From Streptomyces sp. SCUT-3 (GTDB taxonomy: Bacteria > Actinomycetota > Actinomycetes > Streptomycetales > Streptomycetaceae): a stretch of DNA of 64,000 nt. The position numbers and the translations under genes are program-made. Numbering within the stretch: the stretch's first letter is position 1; the number at the start of each line of letters is the position of its first letter. Where the stretch lies: positions 3,510,501 to 3,574,500 of the forward strand of contig NZ_CP046907.1 in assembly GCF_014083985.1 (NCBI RefSeq). Direction: 5' to 3'. This document shows positions 1 through 8,684 of the stretch, one piece after another. A model generated the notes under the pieces. The model was given only the letters and a program-made list of their open reading frames with translations. It made no database searches and was not told the DNA's origin.

Positions 1-1
1 C

Positions 2-301
2 CCCGACGGCTGGTGGCCCGGCTTCTCCCCCGACCACGTCATGGCCACCCTCGACGCGTGGGTGTACGACGCGCACTGGGACGACCTCGCCCAGGTGCCC
101 TGCCCCGCCCTCGTGGTGCGCGGCGTCGACGGCCAACTGGGGCGCGCCGAGGCCCAGGAGATGGTCCGCGTCCTGCCGCGGGGCCGCTACGCGGAGGTCC
201 CCGGGGCCGGGCCCCTCCTCCACTACGGGCAGCCCGACGCCTGGTACGCCGCCGTCGCGCCCTTCCTCGCCGAGCACTCCCTCCCCGCCCCCTCGCACTG
301 A
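2..301 (+). CDS. alpha/beta hydrolase, C-terminal part (5' end outside window)
   Basis: The last ~99 codons of a protein whose start lies upstream of the window. The pattern 'PALVVRG' followed by 'EVPGAGPLLHYGQPDAWYAAVAPFLAEH' segments is the usual end of an alpha/beta hydrolase fold enzyme: a beta strand before the acid residue loop, then the loop that normally carries the catalytic His. Most relatives have GAGH here. This protein reads GAGP with a His three residues later, so the usual His position is replaced and activity is uncertain. Substrate cannot be inferred. The family call is fairly safe; the function is open. Confidence 0.7.
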   Translation, partial: PDGWWPGFSPDHVMATLDAWVYDAHWDDLAQVPCPALVVRGVDGQLGRAEAQEMVRVLPRGRYAEVPGAGPLLHYGQPDAWYAAVAPFLAEHSLPAPSH

Positions 302-377
302 CCGCCGCCCCCCTGCGCCCGGGACGCCCCGTGCGCCCCGCCGCCCCGTGCGCTCCGCCGCTCCCTGCGCCCGGGCC

Positions 378-1040
378 TCAGCGGGCGCGGGCGGCCGCGG
401 CCTCGCGGCCGCAGGCGTAGGCCAGCGGGCCGAGGAGTTCCCCGACGTCCGGCAGCCAGCGGTTGCTGGCCGTGGGCGGGCGCGCCCACTGCACCGGCCC
501 GGAGGTGCCCACCCGGGTCGGCGGCGCCGGGACGTAGTCGCCCTCGCCCCGCACCACCAGGTCCAGCGAGGAGGCGGACCGGCCCAGGGCCCGGAGCAGG
601 GCGGGCACCCTGGCGGTCGCGCCGGGCAGCACCAGGAACACCAGCCGCCGCTTCGGGGAGCACAGCACCGGCCCCGCGGGCAGTTCCGTCCGCTCCATCC
701 GGGCCAGGGCCAGGAAGCCGGCGGCCTCCGGTACGTCGACGGCGTCGAAGGAGCGCCCGGCCGGGAGGAGGACGGAGCTCCCCGGCCGCTCGCGCCACAT
801 CCGGTGGACCTCGACCGTGCTCCCGCTCGCCCGGTCCGCCCAGCCGGGCTCCACGGGGTGCGCGCCGGGCGCGGGACAGGGGACCCGGCCGCACGAGCAG
901 CGCAGCGTCCCCCCGTCCTCGACCAGCCGTGCGCCCGCGAGCACGTCCCAGTGCCGTTCGTCCGCGTACCGGAGGGCTGCTTCCAGCATCGGGTCCGTGA
1001 CCTGCCGCCGGACTCCCACGGTGTTCTCCACGACCATCAC
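378..1040 (-). CDS. bifunctional DNA primase/polymerase (prim-pol) N-terminal domain protein
   Basis: 220 residues. The segment with paired cysteines (RCSCGRVPCPAPGAHP), then 'W...RPGSSVLLPAGRSFDAVDVP', matches the small stand-alone prim-pol domain proteins common in Streptomyces, which are annotated as bifunctional DNA primase/polymerase, N-terminal. The catalytic aspartate pair of active prim-pol enzymes is reduced to 'FDAVDV', so enzyme activity is doubtful; many of these proteins are thought to be non-replicative. Start is a GTG with an ATG directly after it; no clear Shine-Dalgarno is visible. It diverges from the HTH/TPR regulator at 1257, leaving about 216 bp of shared promoter region. 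Confidence 0.75.
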   Translation of the reverse strand: MMVVENTVGVRRQVTDPMLEAALRYADERHWDVLAGARLVEDGGTLRCSCGRVPCPAPGAHPVEPGWADRASGSTVEVHRMWRERPGSSVLLPAGRSFDAVDVPEAAGFLALARMERTELPAGPVLCSPKRRLVFLVLPGATARVPALLRALGRSASSLDLVVRGEGDYVPAPPTRVGTSGPVQWARPPTASNRWLPDVGELLGPLAYACGREAAAARAR

Positions 1041-1256
1041 AACTGCCGGACCGCACCGGGGTTACGGGCCCGCACCGGCGTTTCGCGCGGGCGCAGGGGC
1101 GGCTCGCGGGGCGCACCGGTGCAAGGGCGGGGGCGCGTGGGAGGGGCCCGGTCCCGGCGTGGGTATGCAGTCCCCCGGCACGTCGGCGGGCGAACGGCAG
1201 GACGGCCCGCACATCCGCACATCCGAAGGACGTACGACGGTGCAAGGGGGAGAGGG

Positions 1257-2639
1257 ATGGCCGCCAGACCGCTCGTGGCCCGACAGCCGAACGAGAGGCT
1301 GCAGTCACTGATCCAGGAGGCGGGCTGCTCGAACGCGGGCCTGGCCCGCAGGGTGAACGTCTGCGGGGCCGAGCACGGCCTCGACCTGCGCTACGACAAG
1401 ACCTCGGTGGCGCGCTGGCTGCGCGGGCAGCAGCCGCGGGGCCGGGCCCCCGCGGTCATCGCCGAGGCGCTGGGCCGGAAGCTGGGCCGCACCGTGACGG
1501 TCGACGAGATCGGCATGGCCGGCGGGCGCAACCTCGCCTCCGGGGTGGGGCTGCAGTTCTCCCCGACCGTCGGAGGGGCCATCGAGCAGGTCTGCGAACT
1601 GTGGCGCAGCGACGTCGGCCGCAGGGACTTCCTGACCGGCTCCCAGGTCGCCTCCTCCGCGCTGGTCGAGCCCAGCCGGGACTGGCTGATCACCGGGCCC
1701 GACCCGCAGGTCGCCCGGTCCGCCGGCCCCCGGGTCGGCCGGGCCGACGTGGACGTCGTCGTCGCCACGACGCGGGCGCTGACCGAACTCGACCACCGCT
1801 TCGGCAGCGGCCACGTCCGGCCGGTGCTCGTGCACTACCTCAACAGCGTGGTCTCCGGCCTGCTGGCGGGCTCCTACCGGGAGGAGACCGGCCGCCTGCT
1901 CTTCTCCGCCGTCGCCCGGCTGACCGAGCTGGCCGGCTACACGGCGGTCGACACCGGGCAGCCCGGGCTCGCGCAGCGCTACTACATCCAGGCACTGCGC
2001 CTGGCCCAGGCGGCGGGGGACCGCGCCTACGGCGGCTACGTGCTGGCCGCGGGCATGAGCCACCTGGCCGCGCAGCTGGGGACGCCGCGAGAGGTGGCGC
2101 AGTTGGCACGGGCCGCGCAGGAGGGCGTGCGCGGCCGGGCGTCGGCGACCGCGCAGGCCATGTTCTGCGCGGCGGAGGCCCGCGGCCACGCCCTGACCGG
2201 CGACACCGCCGCGTTCGAGGACGCAGCCGGGCGCGCGGTGGACGCGATGGAGCGCAGCCGCCCGGACGAGGACCCCGACTGGATCGCGCACTTCGACCAC
2301 GCCTACCTGGCCGACGAACTGGCGCACTGCCACCGCGACCTCGGCCGCCCGGAAGCGGCCGCCCGGTACGCCGAGGAGGCCCTGGCCGGGCACCCGGAGA
2401 AGCGGGCCCGCCGCCGCGCGGTGGACCTGCTGCTCCTGGCCGGCGCGCAGCTGGACCGGCGGGAGCTGGAGCAGGCCTGCGACACCGGCGCACGGGCCGT
2501 CGGGCTGCTGGCCGGGCTGCGGTCGGGCCGCGGCTCGGAGTACCTGGAGGACTTCCGGGACCGGCTCGGGCCGTTCGCCGGCGAGCCCGCGGTGCAGGAG
2601 TTCGAGGCGAGGCGGGAGGAGACCGCGTCCGCCGCCTGA
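1257..2639 (+). CDS. NsdA-like HTH/TPR transcriptional regulator
   Basis: 460 residues. The first ~75 residues form a lambda-like helix-turn-helix (NERLQSLIQEAGCSNAGLARRVN, then KTSVARWLRGQQPRG). The rest is a long alpha-helical TPR-like array (AQRYYIQALRLAQAAGDRAYG and similar). This architecture is that of NsdA, a negative regulator of sporulation and antibiotic production in S. coelicolor, and of its paralogues. I cannot tell the orthologue from a paralogue, so no symbol is given. The ATG at 1257 follows a strong purine run (GGGGGAGAGGG). Upstream in-frame codons exist but would read through low-quality sequence shared with the opposite-strand gene. Confidence 0.75.
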   Translation: MAARPLVARQPNERLQSLIQEAGCSNAGLARRVNVCGAEHGLDLRYDKTSVARWLRGQQPRGRAPAVIAEALGRKLGRTVTVDEIGMAGGRNLASGVGLQFSPTVGGAIEQVCELWRSDVGRRDFLTGSQVASSALVEPSRDWLITGPDPQVARSAGPRVGRADVDVVVATTRALTELDHRFGSGHVRPVLVHYLNSVVSGLLAGSYREETGRLLFSAVARLTELAGYTAVDTGQPGLAQRYYIQALRLAQAAGDRAYGGYVLAAGMSHLAAQLGTPREVAQLARAAQEGVRGRASATAQAMFCAAEARGHALTGDTAAFEDAAGRAVDAMERSRPDEDPDWIAHFDHAYLADELAHCHRDLGRPEAAARYAEEALAGHPEKRARRRAVDLLLLAGAQLDRRELEQACDTGARAVGLLAGLRSGRGSEYLEDFRDRLGPFAGEPAVQEFEARREETASAA

Positions 2640-2682
2640 GCCGCCGCCTGAGCCGCCGCCTGAGCCGCCGCCCGAGCCGCTG
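2630..2682. repeat. 12-bp tandem repeat containing in-frame stops
   Basis: About four copies of GCCGCCTGAGCC run across the stop codon of the preceding regulator. The TGA stop is itself part of the unit, so three successive stops occur in frame. Copy-number change here would not alter the protein. Confidence 0.7.
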
Positions 2683-2804
2683 CGGTGGCGGGAGCCGCGG
2701 GGACGATCAGGGCTCTTGGCCGCCCGGTGCCCTCACCCGGTAGCGTGGGCCGACGATCGTGTCGATGTGATTTTCTGAATCAGGTTCAGGCAGGAGCTCC
2801 GGTG

Positions 2805-4442
2805 ATGAACGGCGGGCTGGGAGACGAGGCGGCGGGCGCCGGGCGCCGGCGGGCACGTCCTGACGAGCTGACTCCGGACGACCTGTACCGGCCGCTGCCG
2901 CCCCAGCAGGCGCACGGGGGCGCCGCACCGGCCCCCGGCGGAGCCCCGTGGGGCGGCGGGCAGGACGACGGCAACGGCACCCCCTGGACCCCGCAGCCCG
3001 CCCCGCCGTACGGGAACGCCCCCTCGTACGGGAACGCCCCCTCGTACGGGAACGCCCCCTCGTACGGCGGCGTCCCGGCCCACGGCGTCCCGGCCCACGG
3101 CGGCCCGGCCCACGGCGGCCCGGCCCACGGCGGCCCGTCCCAGTACGGGGACGCGCCCTCCTACGGGGACGCCCCCTCGTACGGCGGGGCCCCGGCCCAC
3201 GGCGGGGCACAGGGCGCCCACGCCGCGTACGCCCCCCATGCCGCCCACGACCCCTACGGCGCCCCGCACGGCTCCTACGGCGGCTCCCACGACCCCTACG
3301 GCGCCTCCCACGGCGCCGGTTCGGCGCCGCTGCCGCCCCCGGCGGGGGAGGCGGCCGAGCAGACGACGGTCCTGCCGCCGTACCCGCAGGGCCCGCCGCC
3401 CGGGCAGCCGTTCCACGACGCCGGCCAGGACGAGGCGGAGCGCACCACGGTGCTGCGCCCGTACCGCGACGAGGCACCAAAGGCCCCGGCCCCCGACGCC
3501 GAGGCGACGCAGCTGATCCAGCCCTACCGGGAGGAGCAGGAGCTGCGCGCCCCGCTGCCGCCGGAGGCGGCCCCGGCGGCGCAGGGCGTGCCGCCGGTGC
3601 CCGCGGCGCAGCCCGGACCCGTCCAGGAGGCGGGCGCCACCCAGCAGATGCCGCGCTTCGAGGAGCCGCCCTCCGACCGGCGCCCGGCGCCCTCGCGTGC
3701 CGCCGCCCCGCACGGGGGGCCGCCCGCCGGGCCGCGCGCCGCGCGCCGGGCCGCGGGCGGGAGCCCGGGCGGCCGGTCCTCCGGCGGGCGGAGGTTCAGC
3801 AGCCGCGACCTGTCGCCGGCGGCCCTGGCCGGCATCGTCATCGGCGGCTGCGCCCTGGCCGGGCTGAGCGCCGGCGCCGCGCTCAGCAGCGACGACGAGG
3901 AGGACCGGAAGCCGGTGGCGGCCGAGAGCGCGCAGCCGTCGCAGTCCGCCGCCGTGAAGAACGCCTCGCCCGAGGCGTCCGCCGACCCGGTGAAGGAGCA
4001 GGCCGTCGCGCTGGACGCGCTGCTCGCCGACAGCAACGACAGCCGCGAGTCGGTGATCCGCTCGGTCGCGAACATCACCGCCTGCAAGGACCTGTCCCGG
4101 GCGGCGGCCGACCTGCGCGCGGCCGCCGGCCAGCGCAACGACCTCGTCACCAGGCTGTCGAAGCTGTCGGTGGACAAGCTGCCGCAGCACCAGCAGCTCA
4201 CCGCGCAGCTCAACAGCGCGTGGAAGGCGTCCGCCTCCGCCGACAACCACTACGCGGCCTGGGCCGACCAGGTGGCCGGGAAGAAGGGCTGCAAGGGCGG
4301 CAGGGCCCGGCAGACCGGGCAGGCCGCGGCCGGGAACAGGGCCAGCGGGGAGGCGACGGCCGCCAAGCAGCAGGCCGCGGCGCTGTGGAACGCCATCGCC
4401 AAGAAGTACGAGCTCACCGAGCGCAGCGCGACCCAGCTCTGA
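2805..4442 (+). CDS. single-pass membrane protein with long Gly/Pro/His/Tyr repeat-rich cytoplasmic region
   Basis: 545 residues, starting at ATG 2805 (GTG 2802 is also possible) behind CAGGAG. Residues ~40-340 are low complexity, with repeats YGNAPS, HGGPA, YGDAPS and DPYGA(P/S)HG. Within them are four spaced 'TT(V/Q)L..PY' motifs (ERTTVLRPYRDE, ATQLIQPYREE), which resemble phosphoacceptor or FHA-binding threonine motifs. One membrane helix follows (LAGIVIGGCALAGLSAGAAL, ~residues 343-362), then a ~180-residue helical extracytoplasmic domain with two cysteines (TACKDL, KKGCKGG). Streptomyces has several such proteins of unknown role. Two short DNA tandem arrays underlie the repeats (3009-3062 and 3079-3135). 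No function can be assigned. Confidence 0.8.
   Translation: MNGGLGDEAAGAGRRRARPDELTPDDLYRPLPPQQAHGGAAPAPGGAPWGGGQDDGNGTPWTPQPAPPYGNAPSYGNAPSYGNAPSYGGVPAHGVPAHGGPAHGGPAHGGPSQYGDAPSYGDAPSYGGAPAHGGAQGAHAAYAPHAAHDPYGAPHGSYGGSHDPYGASHGAGSAPLPPPAGEAAEQTTVLPPYPQGPPPGQPFHDAGQDEAERTTVLRPYRDEAPKAPAPDAEATQLIQPYREEQELRAPLPPEAAPAAQGVPPVPAAQPGPVQEAGATQQMPRFEEPPSDRRPAPSRAAAPHGGPPAGPRAARRAAGGSPGGRSSGGRRFSSRDLSPAALAGIVIGGCALAGLSAGAALSSDDEEDRKPVAAESAQPSQSAAVKNASPEASADPVKEQAVALDALLADSNDSRESVIRSVANITACKDLSRAAADLRAAAGQRNDLVTRLSKLSVDKLPQHQQLTAQLNSAWKASASADNHYAAWADQVAGKKGCKGGRARQTGQAAAGNRASGEATAAKQQAAALWNAIAKKYELTERSATQL
3009..3135. repeat. in-gene tandem repeats (18-bp and 15-bp units)
   Basis: Three exact 18-bp copies of TACGGGAACGCCCCCTCG (3009-3062) are followed by about four copies of a 15-bp unit, CACGGCGGCCCGGCC and variants. 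Unit lengths are multiples of three, so copy changes would lengthen or shorten the protein tail without frameshift. Confidence 0.85.
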
Positions 4443-4560
4443 CGGCCCGCCCGGCGGCCCCCGGAACCGGGGCTCGGCCGAACGGCGCCGCCGGGGCCGG
4501 ACGGGCCACCGGGACAGTCCGGCGCCGCCGGGGCGACCGGACGGCGCCGCCGGGGCGGGG

Positions 4561-5815
4561 TCAGGCCGGGTCGTCGGCGCCCTCGAGCATCACCCGCACG
4601 TCGACCAGCCGGTCGCGCATGGCGGTCAGCCGGCCGTTCCGCACGACCTGGAAGGTCACCGAGGTGTTGACGATCCGCGGGTAGTCGTGGACGGCGAGCA
4701 GGTCGCTGTAGCGCCAGCTCAGCCGCTGGGTCAGCCCGCCGGTGCCGATGCCCTCGCCGTTGTCGAGCTCCCGGGCGATCGTGCGGGCCGTGACCGGCTT
4801 GTCGCCCAGTGCCCGGGCCGCGGAGGTGAAGACCGTGTACGCGATCCAGGTGGTCTGCGCCCCCGGGTCGCTGATGTCGATGCGGTTGTCGCCGAAGGCG
4901 TGGGTGCGCACCACCTTGCGCATGCCGTCCCAGCGGGGGTCGTCGGCCGGCGGGTACCAGCCGGTGGCCCAGGCTCCCTCCAGGGGGCCGTCGGCGCCGC
5001 CGGTCCGGTCGACCAGGGACTGGTCGATGCTGCCGAGCACCGAGGCGATCCGCGTGTTGTCCGGCTTGAGCCGCCGGAAGGAGTCGAAGAAGGTGTCGGT
5101 GCGCTCGCCGAGCACCGCGGAGACGCAGGAGGAGGGCAGGTCGTCGCCGATGGCGGCGTGGGCCTGCGAGGTGTAGTCGGTGGAGTCGTGGGCCACCATG
5201 ATGTCCCGCGCGGTGCCGCGGCCGCCGGCCGTCAGCCCGGAGCTGAGGAAGTCCGGCATCGGGTCGCCGGCGATGCTGTCCGGGCGGACCAGGGAGACGC
5301 GTTCGCAGCTGTCGGCGAGCTGCCGGCCGTTGCCCGCGAGCAGGGCCGGGGCCGCCGTTGACCGGGTAGGACGAGGCGCTGGTGAACTCCTCGGAGGCTA
5401 TGCCGTACCCGCCGACGTAGGGGATGCCGGCGGCCTCGAGGGTGGGCATGAAGCTGCGGCCGTGCTCGCTGTAGGAGCCGACGACGGCGACCGCGCCCTC
5501 GGTGACGGCGCGGCGCGCGCACCGCGCGGCCTTGACGCTGTTGTGGCCCTCGTTGCAGGTGACGACCTTCAGTTCCCGCCCGTTGATCCCGCCGTTGGCG
5601 TTGACGTACCTGCTGTACGCCTGCGCCATGGCGGGCATGCCGGACATGTTGTTGGCCCTGGTGCCCTCGGGGGCCCAGGTCATCACGACGACGGGCTCGG
5701 TGGACGTGGAGGGTGCGCCCGGGAGCGAGGCGCAGCCGCCGATCAGGGAGACGGCCGCCGCGGAGGCGGCGGTTGCTCTGAGGCGGAGGGCGGGGGGGCG
5801 ACGCCGGTCTGTCAT
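4561..5815 (-). pseudogene. ABC-transporter substrate-binding lipoprotein (branched-chain/ANF type), frameshifted
   Basis: The reading frame starting at ATG 5815 has a lipoprotein signal (lipobox LIGGC), then a periplasmic-binding fold with 'RYVNANGGINGRELKVVTCNEGHNS' style segments and 'VVGSYSEHGRSFMPTLEAAGIPYVGG', typical of Leu/Ile/Val or ANF-receptor type binding proteins. Near 5350-5362 the frame breaks. The other frame then continues the same protein (ALLAGNGRQLADSCERVSLV ... down to LEGADDPA, stop at 4561). Total length 1255 bp is 3n+1, so removing one base in the GGCGGCCCCGGCC run restores a 417-residue protein of normal family length. Either a recent pseudogene or a sequencing error in a C/G run. 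Confidence 0.8.
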
Positions 5816-5928
5816 GGCCCCCTACGCTGCCGCCCGGTGTGAAACTCCTGTGCGTGCGACAGGTAACGGAGGGTGGAGAACGGGTGAACAGGCGGGGCCC
5901 GGTTGTGGGGAACGTATGATCGGAGATC

Positions 5929-6423
5929 GTGCACGCTACGGACAAGCCTTCCCGACGGGGTACCCGCTCCACCACTATGGCCGGTATGCCGATCAACGAC
6001 ATGCCCTGGTGGCGGTGGCGGGCCAACGTGCGTTCCGCCCTCCACATGCTCGGGGACCCGGTCTTCCAGCAGGAGTGCTGGCTGGCGGGGCGTCCCGGTT
6101 ACGGTGACGTGACCGACGCCGTCTACCGCCTGGTCGAGGACACCTGGCTCGACAACTGGTCCGCCGAGAAGTACGTGGGGACGATCTTCCGCGACCAGCA
6201 GGAGGCGGCCCTCGTCGACGCGGCCGTCCTGCGGGTGCTGAGGGTGCTGCACGAGGTGGGGGCGGACGCCCCCGTGCAGACCTACCTGGGGCACCCGGTC
6301 TGGCCCGAGGTGCTCGGCGCCGCCCGCGAGGCGCACACGCTCCTGGCGTCCAACGACGGCGAGGACCCGGCCGCCCCGCCGTGCTCCCTGGACGTCCTGG
6401 CCGCCGTGGTCGCCGCCCGCTGA
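5929..6423 (+). CDS. conserved Streptomyces protein of unknown function
   Basis: The conserved part begins at MPINDMPWWRWRANVRSAL (ATG 5986). Starts at GTG 5929, ATG 5977 or ATG 5986 are possible; none has a strong Shine-Dalgarno, and I expect 5986 from memory of the family. The protein is mostly helical and Trp-rich at its N-terminus (WWRWR ... DTWLDNWSAEKYVGTIFRD), with no membrane segment, signal or known catalytic motif. It is divergent from the frameshifted binding-protein gene and is followed by a tandem-repeat spacer. Function unknown. Confidence 0.75.
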   Translation: MHATDKPSRRGTRSTTMAGMPINDMPWWRWRANVRSALHMLGDPVFQQECWLAGRPGYGDVTDAVYRLVEDTWLDNWSAEKYVGTIFRDQQEAALVDAAVLRVLRVLHEVGADAPVQTYLGHPVWPEVLGAAREAHTLLASNDGEDPAAPPCSLDVLAAVVAAR

Positions 6424-6530
6424 CCGCACCGGCCCTCGCCCGCTGACCGCCGGCCGCACCGGCCCTCGCCCGCTGACCGCCGGCCGCACCGGCCCTCGCC
6501 CGCTGACCGACGGCCGCACCGGCCCGCGCC
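6422..6530. repeat. 31-bp tandem repeat array
   Basis: About three and a half copies of a 31-bp unit containing CCGCTGACCGCCGGCCGC and ACCGGCCCTCGC; the last copy is diverged. It starts at the stop codon of the preceding gene, so TGA recurs in every copy. No spacers of CRISPR type. Confidence 0.8.
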
Positions 6531-6631
6531 CGTCCGCGGGACCGCGCCTTCTTGCGGACCGGACGTCCCGGCCGGACGGGGGGCGGATGTGCCACGCTAG
6601 GAGGTCTGTCGTGGAGGAAGAGGGATACCTG

Positions 6632-7495
6632 GTGAACGAGCCGCAGCCTGCGCAGTACGTCCTCACGCTGTCCTGCCCGGACAAGCAGGGCATCGTGCAC
6701 GCCGTGTCGAGCTACCTGTTCATGACCGGCTGCAACATCGAGGACAGCCGCCAGTTCGGCGACCACGACACCGGCCTGTTCTTCATGCGGGTGCACTTCT
6801 CCGCCGACAGCCCGGTCACCGTGGAGAAGCTGCGGGCCAGCTTCGCGGCGATCGCGGACTCCTTCCGGATGGACTGGCAGCTGCACCGGGCGGACAGCCG
6901 CATGCGGGTCGTGCTGATGGTCAGCAAGTTCGGGCACTGCCTGAACGACCTGCTCTTCCGCACCCGGATCGGGGCGCTCCCGGTGGAGATCGCCGCCGTG
7001 GTCTCCAACCACACCGACTTCCAGGAGCTGGTCGCCTCCTACGGCATCCCCTTCCGCCACATCCCGGTCACCAAGGACAACAAGGCCGAGGCCGAGGCGG
7101 AACTGCTGGAGCTGGTCGAGGCCGAGAACGTCGAACTCGTGGTGCTCGCCCGCTACATGCAGGTGCTCTCCGACGATCTGTGCAAGGCGCTGGCCGGCCG
7201 CATCATCAACATCCACCACTCCTTCCTGCCGAGCTTCAAGGGCGCCAAGCCCTACCACCAGGCGCACGCCCGCGGTGTGAAGCTGATCGGCGCGACCGCC
7301 CACTACGTCACCGCCGACCTCGACGAGGGCCCGATCATCGAGCAGGAGGTCGAGCGGGTCGGCCACGAGGTCACCCCCGAGCAGCTGGTCGCCGTCGGCC
7401 GGGACGTGGAGTGCCAGGCGCTGGCGCGCGCGGTGAAGTGGCACAGCGAGCACCGGGTGCTGCTCAACGGGCACCGCACCGTCGTCTTCGCCTGA
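6632..7495 (+). CDS. purU: formyltetrahydrofolate deformylase
   Basis: 287 residues from GTG 6632, preceded by AGGG at good spacing. Residues ~8-80 are an ACT domain (TLSCPDKQGIVHAVSSYLF). The rest is a formyltransferase-type catalytic domain with INIHHSFLPSFKGAKPYHQA and DLDEGPIIEQE, which carry the Asn/His/Asp residues used in this fold. It hydrolyses 10-formyl-THF to formate and THF, balancing one-carbon pools for purine synthesis. Length matches PurU. It stands alone, with a C/G-rich convergent spacer to the anti-sigma gene downstream. Confidence 0.95.
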   Translation: MNEPQPAQYVLTLSCPDKQGIVHAVSSYLFMTGCNIEDSRQFGDHDTGLFFMRVHFSADSPVTVEKLRASFAAIADSFRMDWQLHRADSRMRVVLMVSKFGHCLNDLLFRTRIGALPVEIAAVVSNHTDFQELVASYGIPFRHIPVTKDNKAEAEAELLELVEAENVELVVLARYMQVLSDDLCKALAGRIINIHHSFLPSFKGAKPYHQAHARGVKLIGATAHYVTADLDEGPIIEQEVERVGHEVTPEQLVAVGRDVECQALARAVKWHSEHRVLLNGHRTVVFA

Positions 7496-7577
7496 CGGCC
7501 GCGCCCGCGCCGCGCCCGCCCCGCCCCCGCGCCCGCCTCGCCCCTGTTCCCGCTCCTGCCCCGCCCCCCGGGGCCGG

Positions 7578-8684
7578 TCAGAGCCGGGACAGTGCCGCGG
7601 TGGCGTGCAGCACCTCGTGCACCGCGGCGGCGTCCCCCTCGACGCCCGCGGCGACCCGCCCCGGGTCCGCGTGGCCCGCGGCCAGCCGGCAGAACTCCAG
7701 CCCGTCCAGGGCCAGGCGGGCCACGCTGGACTCCCCCGACACCGCCGCGCCGGGGGAGTCCAGGGGCACCAGCCAGGTGCCGCCGCCGTCGCCCCCGATC
7801 TCCAGCCGCACCGCCCGGCCCGGCCGCCCCGCCTCGGTGAGGCGGCCGGGCAGGGCCGCCCGCCCCGCCCGGCGGCGCAGGGCCAGGGACTCCGGCAGCA
7901 TCCGCGCGGCGAGGTCGATCAGCTGGTTGAGGTGGTCTGCGGCCGGCGGGCCGTACGGGTAGTCGACGGCCTCCGCGACGTCCTGGGCGTGGACCCAGCA
8001 CTCGAAGGCCCGGTACCGCAGGGCGTCGGGCAGCGGCAGGGCGAACTCCGCGAAGTCCACCGGCGGGGCGCCGCCCCCGGCCGGGGCGAGGGCGGCGGCG
8101 CGCACGATCCCGCGGGTCTGGGAGCGCCACTTCTCCCGGACGAACGGCGGACCGTGCGCGCGGCAGCGCTCCTCGGCCAGGTCGGTGCGCTCCGCGCGGG
8201 TGCGCGGGGCCCCGGGCCCCAGCGGGTCGGGCAGGCCGAGGGCGGTGGACACGAGGCCGTCCACCGAGCCCAGGTGCGCCAGCACCCCGCACAGGGTGAG
8301 CCGGCGCGCCCCCGAGGACCAGGACAGGGTGACCGGCGTCTCCCACTCGGCGTCGCCCAGGTCGCGCAGCAGCGCGTCCAGCCTGGCGGTCTCCGCGTCG
8401 TACGGGGCCGCCCACGGCGGGACGGCGACGCCGGCCGGCCTGCGGTCCAGGCACTCCCGGAGCACCTCGGTGCGCAGCAGCGGATCCGGGTCGAGGGGCT
8501 CCTCGGGCGAGAGGAAGCGGACCGCGCCGCGCAGCCGCACGGCCTCCTCGGCGCAGGACCCGCAGTCGTTCAGATGGGCCTCGACGGCACCGGCCTCCTG
8601 GCCGGAGCAGGCGTCGAGGGCCCAGGCGCCCAGCAGGGAGCGGAAGAGGGCGTGGGCGGCCCGGCCGCCGTCGGCGCCGCTCAC
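7578..8684 (-). CDS. zinc-finger anti-sigma factor fused to maleylpyruvate-isomerase-like (DinB/TIGR03083) domain
   Basis: 368 residues from GTG 8684, which overlaps the sigma-factor stop (GTGA), so the two are translationally coupled. The N-terminus has the ZAS anti-sigma signature HLNDCGSCAEE (HxxxCxxC, ~residues 29-36). The C-terminal ~250 residues resemble the mycothiol-dependent maleylpyruvate isomerase / DinB-like fold (WVHAQDVAEAVDYP, then a sterol-carrier-like end). This two-domain form is common beside Streptomyces ECF sigma factors. It likely binds and restrains the sigma factor encoded just upstream; the C-terminal domain may be the sensor. The signal is unknown. Confidence 0.85.
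   Translation of the reverse strand: MSGADGGRAAHALFRSLLGAWALDACSGQEAGAVEAHLNDCGSCAEEAVRLRGAVRFLSPEEPLDPDPLLRTEVLRECLDRRPAGVAVPPWAAPYDAETARLDALLRDLGDAEWETPVTLSWSSGARRLTLCGVLAHLGSVDGLVSTALGLPDPLGPGAPRTRAERTDLAEERCRAHGPPFVREKWRSQTRGIVRAAALAPAGGGAPPVDFAEFALPLPDALRYRAFECWVHAQDVAEAVDYPYGPPAADHLNQLIDLAARMLPESLALRRRAGRAALPGRLTEAGRPGRAVRLEIGGDGGGTWLVPLDSPGAAVSGESSVARLALDGLEFCRLAAGHADPGRVAAGVEGDAAAVHEVLHATAALSRL

Noticed and set aside
348-1256. N-terminal extension of the NsdA-like regulator to 763 residues
   Set aside because: The extension runs antisense through the prim-pol gene and has no family match; ATG 1257 has a good ribosome site.
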